NCBI RefSeq assembly: GCF_916858655.1
Contig: NZ_CAKASL010000001.1
Span: 1,116,001-1,180,000 of the forward strand
DNA length: 64,000 bases
Direction of reading: 5' to 3'
Source: Aeromicrobium sp. Leaf350
Lineage (GTDB): Bacteria > Actinomycetota > Actinomycetes > Propionibacteriales > Nocardioidaceae
Shown one piece after another: positions 32,355-40,231 of the stretch (the first letter of the stretch is position 1; each line of letters opens with the position of its first letter). Both the position numbers and the translations under genes were made by a program. The notes under the pieces are model-generated. The model was given only the letters and a program-made list of their open reading frames with translations, was not told the origin of the DNA and made no database searches.

Positions 32355-33230
32355 ATGATCGATCGCGTCGGACTCGCCGAGTTCCTCCGCAGCCGCCGCG
32401 AGGCGCTGCAGCCGGAGGACGTCGGCATGCCGCGCGGACAGCGCCGCCGGACGAGCGGACTGCGCCGCGAGGAGGTCGCGGCGCTGTGCCACATGTCGGC
32501 CGACTACTACTCGCGGCTGGAGCGACAGCGCGGACCCCAGCCGTCGGAGCAGATGATGGCGTCGATCGCGCAGGGGCTCCACCTCTCGCTCGAGGAGCGC
32601 GACCACGTGTTCCGGCTCGCCGGCCACCAGCCGCCGGCGCGCGGGGCGGGGAGCGACCACGTCAGCCCGGGCATGTTGCGCATCTTCGACCGGCTCGCCG
32701 ACACCCCGGCCGAGATCGTGACCGAGCTCGGCGAGACGCTGCGCCAGACCCCGCTCGGCGTCGCCCTCGTGGGCGACCTCGGCCGCCACACCGGTCCGGC
32801 GCGGTGCATCGGCTACCGCTGGTTCACCGACCCGGCGGCGCGCGAGCTGCACCCGCCGGAGGACCACGACTTCTACTCGCGGATGTACGCCTCCGGACTG
32901 CGCGGCGTCGTCGCCCTGCGGGGCCCGAAGTCCCGCGCCGCATCGCTCCTGGCCGACCTGACCGACCGCAGCGCGGAGTTCCGCGAGGTGTGGCAACGCC
33001 AGGAGGTCGGCATCAAGCCGCGCGAGATCAAGCGGTACCTGCACCCGCAGGTCGGGCTGCTCGAGCTCAGCTGCCAGACCCTGGTTGACCCGGCCCAGTC
33101 GCAGCACCTGCTCGTCTACACCGCGGCGCCCGGGAGCGAGAGCCACGAGAAGCTGCAGCTGCTGTCCGTGATCGGACCGACCAGCACCTCAACCAGCGAA
33201 GCAGGGGCACCGCTGGCACCGCCGTCGTAG
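32355..33230 (+). CDS. XRE-family regulator with MmyB-like sensor domain
   Basis: A 291-residue paralogue of the regulator at 28347. The DNA-binding part has [31 protein letters not shown] near residues 29-59. The sensor domain includes [28 protein letters not shown] and later [19 protein letters not shown] 32355 ([11 protein letters not shown]) is preferred over the longer 32319 frame. Its stop codon (TAG 33228-33230) is part of the -10 element of the following MFS gene. It likely controls the divergent SDR gene and perhaps the MFS exporter. Confidence 0.87.
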   Translation: MIDRVGLAEFLRSRREALQPEDVGMPRGQRRRTSGLRREEVAALCHMSADYYSRLERQRGPQPSEQMMASIAQGLHLSLEERDHVFRLAGHQPPARGAGSDHVSPGMLRIFDRLADTPAEIVTELGETLRQTPLGVALVGDLGRHTGPARCIGYRWFTDPAARELHPPEDHDFYSRMYASGLRGVVALRGPKSRAASLLADLTDRSAEFREVWQRQEVGIKPREIKRYLHPQVGLLELSCQTLVDPAQSQHLLVYTAAPGSESHEKLQLLSVIGPTSTSTSEAGAPLAPPS

Positions 33231-33233
33231 GCT
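33228..33233 (+). promoter_or_regulatory. -10 element overlapping a stop codon
   Basis: TAGGCT stands six bases before GTG 33240 and contains the TAG stop of the regulator gene. Confidence 0.4.
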
Positions 33234-33239
33234 CCGGGG

Positions 33240-34619
33240 GTGACGGACCAGCGCGAGCGAACGGTGCTGGTGGTGGCGATCCTGGCGTCGTTCGTGGCGT
33301 TCCTGGACGGCTCGATCGTGACCGTCGCGCTCCCGGCCATCGCCGAGGAGCTGGGCGGTGACGTGACCCTGCAGCAGTGGGTCGTCGACGGGTACCTGCT
33401 GACGCTCGGCTCGTTGATGCTCGTCGCGGGCTCGCTGTCCGACACCTTCGGTCGTCTGCGCATCCTCACGGCAGGCCTCGTCGGTTTCGCGGCCACCTCA
33501 CTGCTGGCGGCCCTCGCCCCGACCTCCGAGCTGCTGATCGTGGCGCGGGCGCTGCAGGGCGTGGCGGGTGCGCTGCTCGTGCCCTCGAGCCTGGCGCTCA
33601 TCACCTCCACGTTCACGGGGGCGGCGATGTCCAAAGCGATCGGCACGTGGACCGCGTGGACCGGGGTCGCCTTCCTCATCGGCCCCCTGGCCGGCGGCGC
33701 GCTGGTCGACACGCTGAACTGGCGCTGGGTCTTCGGCATCGTCGTGGTCCCCGTGGTCGTGACCCTGGTGCTCGTCACCCGGCTCCCCGGCGACGCGCAC
33801 CGCGGCACCGACGGCCACGCCCACGTCGACGGCGTCGGCGCCGTGCTGGCGGCCCTGGGCCTGGCCGGTCCGGTCTTCGCCCTGATCGAGGGCCAGCGCA
33901 TCGGCTTCGACGACCCGTTCCTGCTGGCCGCACTCGTCGGCGGACTGGCCTGCCTCGGCGCGTTCGTCTGGTGGGAGTCGCGCGCACCGCACCCGATGAT
34001 GCCGCTGCGGCTCTTCCGCGTGCGCGCGTTCGCCGTCGGCAACCTCGCCACGGTCGGCATCTACGCCGCGATCGGCCTCGGCACGCTCGTGATCCCGCTC
34101 GTCGTGCAGGAGATCGCGGGCCTGTCGGCGACCGTCTCGGGACTCGTGATGGTGCCGACGACCCTGATCTCGCTCACCCTCGCGAGCCGGATCGGAGCCC
34201 TCGCGGGGCGGTTCGGGCCGCGGCCCTTCATGACCGTGGGCCCCCTCATCGTGGCCGCCGGGTTCCTGTGGATGCTGACGGTCCGGGAGCCTGTCGACGT
34301 GTGGTGGCAGATCCTGCCCGGGATCCTCCTGTTCGGGCTCGGCATCACGGTCACCGTGACGCCGCTGACGTCGACCGTGCTCGCCGAGGTCCACCCGAAC
34401 GAGTCGGGCATCGCCTCAGCCGTCAACAACGCCATCGCCCGGGTCGCCGGCCTGGTGTCGGTCGCGTTCATCGGCGTGATCACCGGCGGCACCCTCGACG
34501 TCGACGGATTCCACCGTGTCGTCGTCGTGACAGCGGGCTTGCTGGTGCTCGGGTCGCTGGTGTCGGCTGTCGGTCTGCCACGACGGCCGCGAGCCGGCCT
34601 CGATGCGGCTGCTTCCTGA
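33240..34619 (+). CDS. MFS drug exporter (DHA2, 14-helix type)
   Basis: A 459-residue transporter of the EmrB/QacA family. The first helix carries SFVAFLDGSIVTVALPAI (motif D1) and the 2-3 loop has GSLSDTFGRLRI (motif A, G-x-x-x-D-x-x-G-R). LVVPSSLALI-type motif C is seen as LLVPSSLALITSTF. Fourteen helices are expected from the length and spacing. It should export hydrophobic or cationic compounds by proton antiport. Nine bases separate it from the XRE regulator. Confidence 0.88.
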   Translation: MTDQRERTVLVVAILASFVAFLDGSIVTVALPAIAEELGGDVTLQQWVVDGYLLTLGSLMLVAGSLSDTFGRLRILTAGLVGFAATSLLAALAPTSELLIVARALQGVAGALLVPSSLALITSTFTGAAMSKAIGTWTAWTGVAFLIGPLAGGALVDTLNWRWVFGIVVVPVVVTLVLVTRLPGDAHRGTDGHAHVDGVGAVLAALGLAGPVFALIEGQRIGFDDPFLLAALVGGLACLGAFVWWESRAPHPMMPLRLFRVRAFAVGNLATVGIYAAIGLGTLVIPLVVQEIAGLSATVSGLVMVPTTLISLTLASRIGALAGRFGPRPFMTVGPLIVAAGFLWMLTVREPVDVWWQILPGILLFGLGITVTVTPLTSTVLAEVHPNESGIASAVNNAIARVAGLVSVAFIGVITGGTLDVDGFHRVVVVTAGLLVLGSLVSAVGLPRRPRAGLDAAAS

Positions 34620-34641
34620 CCCATCCGCCGGCTCCACGGCG

Positions 34642-34676
34642 TCGAACTCCTCTTGTTGAACACTTAAGGAGTTTGG
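34642..34676 (+). promoter_or_regulatory. leader hairpin hiding the ribosome-binding site
   Basis: AACTCCT (34645-34651) pairs perfectly with AGGAGTT (34667-34673). With G-U pairs the stem reaches ten pairs (34642-34651 with 34667-34676), with a 15-base loop. The right arm contains the AGGAG ribosome-binding site of the gene starting at 34682. Confidence 0.5.
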
Positions 34677-34681
34677 GAAGC

Positions 34682-34894
34682 ATGGCGGTGGGCACGGTGG
34701 ACTGGTACGACTGGCAGGCAGGAGAGGGGCGGATCGTCCCTGACGACGGCGGGCCGGACGTACCGGTCGATCATCACGGCATCACCGCGACCGAGCCGGT
34801 CCCCCTGCACTCGGGACAGCGTGTGAGGTTCGACGTGCTCCCGGGCCCGACCGGGCTCGCGGCCGACAACGTGCGCGGGGTCTGCGCTGCCTGA
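34682..34894 (+). CDS. degenerate cold-shock-like (OB-fold) small protein
   Basis: A 70-residue protein aligned by eye to bacterial cold-shock proteins: VGTVDWYDWQAGEGRIVPDD matches the start GTVKWFN..KGFGFI of the family. The RNA-binding motifs have changed: RNP1 KGFGFI is AGEGRI (residues 13-18) and RNP2 VFVHF is VPVDH (residues 27-31), so most stacking aromatics are gone. It therefore may not bind RNA normally. The AAGGAG site lies ten bases ahead of ATG 34682 and is sequestered in a hairpin. It is a single gene after the MFS exporter. Confidence 0.72.
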   Translation: MAVGTVDWYDWQAGEGRIVPDDGGPDVPVDHHGITATEPVPLHSGQRVRFDVLPGPTGLAADNVRGVCAA

Positions 34895-34998
34895 GGCAGG
34901 CGACTCCCCCGCGAGAAGTTGCGGACCCGTGACGGCGTGAGACCGTGAAGGTTCCTGGTTGGGCCGACAGCCGGGCGTACTGCCGTCCGTGAGGAATC

Positions 34999-35946
34999 AT
35001 GACGAGCTCGCCCCGCCGAACCCTTCGCCCTGAGGACCTGCGTCCACACACGGCGTCGCCGTGGCCCATTCCCGGCGCCGGCGACACCGCGACCCGGTGG
35101 TCGAGTCTCGCCGACCTCGCCGCGCGCGACCTCCCGCTCGTCAAGGTCGTCGAGCCCCACCACGATGCGGCGGCGATCCTGGCCGACCTCGGTGGACGAC
35201 CGCCCCAGGACGACGAGATCTGGGGCGTCTGGGCGGCCGAACCGCCGTTCGCGGTGCTCACCGCGAGCCGCGACGGCGACCGCTGGACCCTGTCCGGGAC
35301 CAAGGCCTTCTGCTCCGGCGCCTCCCTCGTGACCCACGCCCTCGTGACCGCCAGGACTGACGCCGGAAGCCGCCTGTTCGCCGTCGAGCTCACGGACGGC
35401 GTCCGAGCCGACGACACCGCGCCCCGCTGGTCGGGCGCCGGCATGGCGCGCGCCGACACGACGGCGCTCGCGTTCGACGCCGTCGCCGCCACCCCGGTCG
35501 GCGACGTCGGCGACTACGTGGACCGCCCCGGGTTCTGGCTGGGCGCGATCGGCATCGCGGCCTGCTGGCTCGGAGGTGCCACCGGAGTCGCCGCGACCCT
35601 CGAGAAGGTGGCGCCGCGGCTCGACCCGCACGGCCTCGCGCACCTGGGTGCCGTCCGCGCGGCGCTCGACACGGCGCAGCTGGCGATGACCGCCGCCGCC
35701 GACCTGGCCGACCGGGAGGACCTGACGACCGAACGGTCGGAACGACTGGCCCATGCGCTCCGCGCCCACGCCGCCGGGACGGTCGAGACCGTCGTCAGCC
35801 ACGTGGGCCGTGCCCTCGGCCCGGGCCCCCTGGCGTTCGACGCGGCCCACGCTGAGCACGTGCAGGACCTGCAGGTCTTCGTCCGCCAGCACCACGCCGA
35901 GCGCGACCTCGAGCGGCTCGGGTCCCTGGGGGCTCCCGATGCCTGA
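34999..35946 (+). CDS. acyl-CoA dehydrogenase-like protein
   Basis: A 315-residue protein with the acyl-CoA dehydrogenase fold, shorter than the usual 380-400 residues because the N-terminal helical domain is reduced. WGVWAAEPPFAVLTASRDG and RWTLSGTKAFCSGASLVTHALV match the middle beta domain (flavin-side W-x-L-x-G-x-K). The C-terminal helices contain GAVRAALDTAQLAMTAA. The usual catalytic Glu is not obvious. It is the first gene of a four-gene operon; its end overlaps the deacetylase gene by eight bases. In this setting it may desaturate or oxidise an acyl group on a sugar lipid (inference). Confidence 0.75.
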   Translation: MTSSPRRTLRPEDLRPHTASPWPIPGAGDTATRWSSLADLAARDLPLVKVVEPHHDAAAILADLGGRPPQDDEIWGVWAAEPPFAVLTASRDGDRWTLSGTKAFCSGASLVTHALVTARTDAGSRLFAVELTDGVRADDTAPRWSGAGMARADTTALAFDAVAATPVGDVGDYVDRPGFWLGAIGIAACWLGGATGVAATLEKVAPRLDPHGLAHLGAVRAALDTAQLAMTAAADLADREDLTTERSERLAHALRAHAAGTVETVVSHVGRALGPGPLAFDAAHAEHVQDLQVFVRQHHAERDLERLGSLGAPDA

Positions 35947-36634
35947 GACCTGGAGCGACGTCCTGCACGACCTGCCCCTGGAGCGCCCTCATGACCCGGG
36001 CGGCTCGGTGCTCGTGCTGTCGGCCCACCCTGACGACGAGGTGCTCGCGGTCGGCGCCTGGCTGGCCTGCCAGGTCGAGCGACCCGTCACCTTCGTGACC
36101 GCGACGGACGGCGAGGCCTCCCACCCGGACAGCAGCTCCATCACCCCCGACGAGCTGAGGGAGCGGCGCCCGCGTGAGCTCCACGCCGCGCTGCGCCGCC
36201 TGGGCTTCGACGACCCGGACGTGCGCCGGCTGTGCCTGCCGGACGGGGGCCTGGACGACGCCCGACCGCAGCTGCGTGAGGCACTCGCGCCGCTGGTCGG
36301 CCCGGTCGACCTGGTGCTGGCCCCGTTCGAGCGCGACGGTCACCCGGACCACGACGCCCTCGGAGATGTCTCCCGCGAGCTCTGCGGGGACCACACGACC
36401 CTGTGGCGCTTCCCGATCTGGACGTGGGTGTGGAACCAGCCCGACGACGAGCCGTGGCTCGCCTCGGCACGACGGCTGCCCTCGGTGCCCGCCGCCGTCG
36501 ACCTCAAGCGCCGCGCCCTGACCGCCTTCGAGACGCAGGTGGCCCCGGTCGGGACGAGCGGCGGCGACGGGGCGATCGTCGACGACGCGCTCCTGCACCA
36601 CGCGACGACGGCCCCCGAGGTCGTGATCGTGTGA
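35939..36634 (+). CDS. PIG-L family deacetylase
   Basis: A 231-residue zinc-dependent N-deacetylase of the LmbE/PIG-L family. The metal and catalytic motif is AHPDDE at residues 29-34, with the second ligand in GHPDHDALGDV near residues 129-139. Family enzymes remove N-acetyl from GlcNAc attached to inositol, lipid or another carrier (MshB, BshB, PIG-L). No mycothiol gene is adjacent, and the neighbours are a methyltransferase and a glycosyltransferase, so another aminosugar product is likely. It overlaps both neighbours (8 bases upstream, 4 downstream). Confidence 0.87.
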   Translation: MPETWSDVLHDLPLERPHDPGGSVLVLSAHPDDEVLAVGAWLACQVERPVTFVTATDGEASHPDSSSITPDELRERRPRELHAALRRLGFDDPDVRRLCLPDGGLDDARPQLREALAPLVGPVDLVLAPFERDGHPDHDALGDVSRELCGDHTTLWRFPIWTWVWNQPDDEPWLASARRLPSVPAAVDLKRRALTAFETQVAPVGTSGGDGAIVDDALLHHATTAPEVVIV

Positions 36635-37191
36635 CCGCGCCCGAGTACTTCACCGACATGTACGCACGCTCCGCGGATCCGTGGCACCTCGGCGAGCGCG
36701 AGTACGAGCACCGCAAGTACGGCATCACCGTCGCCAGCCTTCCGCACCGGAGCTACGGCCGCGCATTCGAGCCGGGGTGCTCGATCGGCCTGCTGACGGC
36801 GCTCCTGGCGCCGCGCTGCGACGAGCTGCTCGCCACCGACGCGGTCGCCGCGCCGCTCGAGCAGGCCCGGAGGACCGTGCCGGACCCTCACGTCAGGTTC
36901 GAGCAGGCGTCGCTGCCCCACGAGTGGCCGGACGGCGAGCTCGACCTCGTGGTGCTGTCGGAGGTGCTCTACTTCCTGTCGGCCGAGGCCCGCGCCCAGG
37001 TGCGGGCGCGCGTGCTCGAGGGGCTGAGCGCCGAGGGGCACCTCGTCGTCGTGCACTGGCGGCACCCCTTCGACGAGGCCGACTGCACAGGCGACGACGC
37101 CCATCGTGAGCTCGGCGACGAGCCGGGGCTCACCACGATCGTCAGCCACGTCGAGGACGACTTCCGACTGGAGGTGATGGGCCGTGCCTGA
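36631..37191 (+). CDS. NodS-like SAM-dependent methyltransferase
   Basis: A 186-residue methyltransferase with the N-terminal signature YFTDMYARSADPWHLGEREYEHRKY of the NodS group split over residues 6-30, motif I EPGCSIG at residues 47-53, TDAVAAPLEQAR next, and LDLVVLSEVLYFL later. NodS itself N-methylates a deacetylated chitooligosaccharide, which matches the deacetylase next door. GTG 36631 overlaps the deacetylase stop (GTGA) and the gene overlaps the glycosyltransferase by eight bases. Confidence 0.84.
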   Translation: MTAPEYFTDMYARSADPWHLGEREYEHRKYGITVASLPHRSYGRAFEPGCSIGLLTALLAPRCDELLATDAVAAPLEQARRTVPDPHVRFEQASLPHEWPDGELDLVVLSEVLYFLSAEARAQVRARVLEGLSAEGHLVVVHWRHPFDEADCTGDDAHRELGDEPGLTTIVSHVEDDFRLEVMGRA

Positions 37192-37906
37192 GCACGAGAT
37201 CGACCACGTGGTGGTCGTCATTCCCGCGCGGGACGAGGAGGCGACGATCGCCGTCGCCGTCGACGCCGTCCGCACGGCCGCCGTGAACCTGCCGGCACCC
37301 GCGACGGTGGACGTGGTGGTGGTCGCGGACGCGTGCTCCGACCGGACGGTCGAGCTCGCCTCCGAGGCCGGTGCGCACGTCATCGTCTGCGACGAGGGCA
37401 ACGTCGGAGCCGCGCGTGCCCTCGGGTGCGCCTGGGCCCTGGACCGCGCTCACGACGTCGGCGCGCTCTGGCTGGCCCTCACCGACGCCGACAGCATCGT
37501 GCCGGCCGACTGGCTGGCCCGGCACGTCGAGGAGGCACGGGCGGGGGCCGACGTCCTGCTCGGCACGGTCGAGCTCGAGGCCGCCGAGGCGCGCCGACAC
37601 CCGCGATGGCTGCTCGGCTACCGGCGGCGCCGCACGGGCGCGGACCACGGGCACGTGCACGGGGCGAACCTCGGCGTGCGGGCCACGGCCTACCTGGCCG
37701 TGGGCGGCTTCCTCGACCTCCCGCTGCACGAGGACGTCGACCTGGTGACACGACTCCTGGCCGACGGAGCCACGCCGGCCTGGGTCGACGACGTCGCGGT
37801 GACGACGTCGGCCCGGCACCTGTCACGGGTCACCGGCGGGGTCGCGTCCGATCTCGCCGCCGGCGCCGACGTGGACACGGCGCCGGGGCGGATCGACGTG
37901 GCCTGA
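37184..37906 (+). CDS. family 2 glycosyltransferase
   Basis: A 240-residue GT-A glycosyltransferase. VVIPARDEEATI opens the nucleotide-binding fold at residues 11-22, the metal-binding DADS is at residues 101-104, and HGANLGVRATAYLAVGGF with HEDVDLVTRL is the acceptor and catalytic-base region. No membrane helix is present, so it is cytosolic or peripheral. The GTG start overlaps the methyltransferase gene by eight bases. It is the final gene of the four-gene operon, ending ten bases from a convergent gene. Confidence 0.87.
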   Translation: MPEHEIDHVVVVIPARDEEATIAVAVDAVRTAAVNLPAPATVDVVVVADACSDRTVELASEAGAHVIVCDEGNVGAARALGCAWALDRAHDVGALWLALTDADSIVPADWLARHVEEARAGADVLLGTVELEAAEARRHPRWLLGYRRRRTGADHGHVHGANLGVRATAYLAVGGFLDLPLHEDVDLVTRLLADGATPAWVDDVAVTTSARHLSRVTGGVASDLAAGADVDTAPGRIDVA

Positions 37907-37916
37907 GCAGCTCGGC

Positions 37917-38378
37917 TCAGCAGGGGAACACTTCCCAGATACCGTCGGCGCGCTGTCGAAGGTCGAGGGACGTCGTGCCGGGTCCCGACATCGAAGCGGG
38001 CAGCCTGGCTTCCGCATGGTCGCCCTCGATGGTCACGTCGATGTCCGCGAGGTCGTGTTCGATCCAGCGAAGACCGGAAGCGATCGCGTCAGCAGCGGAC
38101 TGCTGGCATTCGGCCGGCAGCAGCGGTTGGACACGCGCTACGTCCCCGCTGCCAACCGCCTGGACCCAGGCCGAAGCCACGGAGGCCACCATGGTTTCAG
38201 GCACCGCTGGCTCGTAGTACCCCGCAGTGGGACCGCTGACCGCGGGACGGCTTTGCTTGGCGTCCGTATCGCTCTCGCTGGCGCCGGCCCCCAGCCCGAC
38301 CAGTGCGACGATCAGGACCGGCCCTAGCCTTCGAGCGGATTGGAGCAGTGACGGTCGTGGTCTTGGGTGTGGCGCCAT
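37917..38378 (-). CDS. hypothetical secreted protein
   Basis: A 153-residue protein with an N-terminal signal (hydrophobic LGPVLIVALVGLGAGASES, residues about 18-36) without a lipobox Cys. The mature part (VASAWVQAVGSGDVARVQPLLPAEC onward) resembles small export-associated NTF2-like or 'SnoaL-like' lumicrine folds only in general pattern, so no family is claimed. An AGGAAAG ribosome-binding site precedes ATG 38378. It and the next gene use A/T-ending codons more than the rest of the window, which suggests later acquisition. Divergent from the truncated protease. Confidence 0.6.
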   Translation of the reverse strand: MAPHPRPRPSLLQSARRLGPVLIVALVGLGAGASESDTDAKQSRPAVSGPTAGYYEPAVPETMVASVASAWVQAVGSGDVARVQPLLPAECQQSAADAIASGLRWIEHDLADIDVTIEGDHAEARLPASMSGPGTTSLDLRQRADGIWEVFPC

Positions 38379-38439
38379 GGGACTTTCCTGACCGGTCGAG
38401 GGTTGTGGGTTCGAAGGTTAGCCACGAGTTCCGACCAGT

Positions 38440-38453
38440 GTGACGATCGTCAC
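38440..38453. promoter_or_regulatory. 14-base palindrome upstream of the protease remnant
   Basis: GTGACGATCGTCAC is fully self-complementary. A second dyad TCCGTCTGACGGA follows at 38459-38471. Both lie in the gap between divergent secreted-protein genes. Confidence 0.45.
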
Positions 38454-38517
38454 TATTCTCCGTCTGACGGAGTGCCGCGTGCAACTCGGCCTACGCGCAC
38501 CGAAACGGAGATCCACG

Positions 38518-39312
38518 ATGAATCGACCGATCACTCGCCTCCTGCCGCACATCGCGCTTGCCGTTGTCCTCAGCGCCGCAGCCTCCCCGCCCGTCGACGC
38601 AGCAGAGCAGTCGGGATCACGCCCCACCACGGCGGTGGGGACGGAGGCCTCCGTCACACCTGAAGCCATGCAGCCGGAGCCGTTCTCCGATGAAGAGCTC
38701 GCGTGGGAGGAGATCCGTCCGATGGGCGATGCCATGTTCATCATCGAGACCGACTACGCCGCCGATTTTGCCTACGCCCACTTCGCGGGGACGACCGCGG
38801 TGATCGGATTCCGCGGCGCCGCGCCCGAGGAGGCCCTCACCATCTTGGAAGCTGCGTCGCAGGACTTCCGCGTGGAGGAGCACGTGACCTACACCTACAC
38901 CGACTACCAGTTGGCCGCTGAGCGACTCGGTGAGGACATCAAGGAACGCGCCGATGCGGCGGGACTGACGCTCGACGCCCTCCTGACCGGACCGGCCCCT
39001 CAGGACGGTGCCGGCGTCATCTCGGCCACCGTCGTGTCCACGGACGGAGCGGACCTGAGCGCTCTCGGCGAGATCGCCAGGACCACGCCGGTCGCGGAAC
39101 CGTTCAGGACCAACGTAGTAGAAGGCTCCGACCCGCCCGAGGATCTCCAGTACAACCGCCACGGTGGCACGTGGCTCGTGGATCCAACGGGGTTGGGAGC
39201 CTGCACGTCGTCCTTCGTGGCCAAGCAATCGTCCGGCCCCAGGCTCGGGGTGGTGACTGCGGGGCACTGTCCCAACAGTCTGCGTTACTACAACGACCTC
39301 ATGGGAGCCTGA
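38518..39312 (+). pseudogene. truncated chymotrypsin-like serine protease
   Basis: The 264-residue product has a signal peptide (HIALAVVLSAAASPPVDAA, cleavage near residue 34), a pro-region-like stretch, and then the start of an S1 protease domain: GACTSSFVAKQSSGPRLG followed by VVTAGHCPNSLRYY with the catalytic His. It stops at DLMGA, before the catalytic Asp and Ser could occur, so it cannot be an active protease. Either a deletion removed the rest, or only the pro-region has a function. No continuation of the domain is visible in any frame before the convergent tspO-like gene. Confidence 0.65.
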
Positions 39313-39437
39313 TCCTGCACTCGCCGCCCGCGGCTAGCGGCAGGTGCGCGCGATCGCAGCGGCGCGCCTGACGCCGCAAGCCTCGTCCGAGTCGTGGTCG
39401 TGACCGTCGCGCTCCCGACGATCGAAGTCCAGTGTCG

Positions 39438-39456
39438 GCCGTCGCACTGCGACGGC
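39438..39456 (-). terminator. terminator of the catalase-tspO operon
   Basis: GCCGTCGC and GCGACGGC form an 8-base perfect stem with loop ACT, immediately after the tspO-like stop codon on the minus strand. No clear T-run follows. Confidence 0.55.
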
Positions 39457-40230
39457 TCAGAGCACGGGCAGCGGTGCCTTGCGTCGGCGCAGGCCGAGGA
39501 CGATCGTGGCGACGACCAGCAGCACGATGCCGACGAGGGTGGCGCCGGCGACCTCGCCCGTGCCGTCCTCCTGGGCCGTCACGGAGATGCCGATCATGGC
39601 CCAGACGCCGGCGGCCGCGTAGGCCACCGACCCGTGGACGGCGGCGGTCACCCCCAGCAGCACCAGCACGGCCACACCGAGGACGACGACCTGCCAGGTG
39701 ACGTCGCCCGCCTCGAACGCACCGAGGTCGACGAGCGCCGTCGAGACGTTGAGGAAGAACGCGGCCGTCACCCAGCCGGCGTACAGACCGACCGCGGCGC
39801 GGGTGAGCGTGCCGAGCCACGACCGCTCGAACGTCTCCTGCTCGACGGCCAGCACCGCGACCAGCGCCGCCCCGAACATGACGGTCAGGGCGGCGGCGGT
39901 GGCGATGCTGCTGTCGAGCCCGGCGAGCGCGATCCACGCCGTGCCCCCGAGGTACAGCACGACCTGAGCGACCTGTCGACGCTCCGAGCCGGTCGCCCCG
40001 GTCACGAGGGCGGCGACCGCCTGCACGATGGCCAGCGTGTAGATCACGCCCCAGATCGAGAACGCCCACCCGACCGGCGTGATGAGCAGGTCGGGCCCCG
40101 ACCCGCCCCCGGGCGACGTGCCCGGGCCGGCGAGGGTCACGACGGGCGCGACCGCCTGCAGGACTGCCGTGACGAGCACGGCGACCGGCAGGAGCCGCGA
40201 CTGCCGGGTGGGGGTCGCCGTCGCCGTCAT
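39457..40230 (-). CDS. TspO/MBR-like membrane protein
   Basis: A 257-residue protein with about eight membrane helices. LLITPVGWAFSIWGVIYTLAI is the characteristic first conserved block of tryptophan-rich sensory (TspO/MBR-like) proteins; later helices include LTRAAVGLYAGWVTAAFFLN. The family binds tetrapyrroles or is linked to oxidative stress, which fits the catalase gene just upstream (one-base gap). It is longer than classical TspO (about 160 residues). ATG 40230 follows the catalase stop directly. Confidence 0.72.
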   Translation of the reverse strand: MTATATPTRQSRLLPVAVLVTAVLQAVAPVVTLAGPGTSPGGGSGPDLLITPVGWAFSIWGVIYTLAIVQAVAALVTGATGSERRQVAQVVLYLGGTAWIALAGLDSSIATAAALTVMFGAALVAVLAVEQETFERSWLGTLTRAAVGLYAGWVTAAFFLNVSTALVDLGAFEAGDVTWQVVVLGVAVLVLLGVTAAVHGSVAYAAAGVWAMIGISVTAQEDGTGEVAGATLVGIVLLVVATIVLGLRRRKAPLPVL

Positions 40231-40231
40231 C

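Noticed and set aside
36631..37191. Calling the operon a Nod-factor locus
   Set aside because: Only family-level resemblance to NodS, NodB and NodC; there is no NodA-like acyltransferase, and the deacetylase is PIG-L rather than NodB fold.
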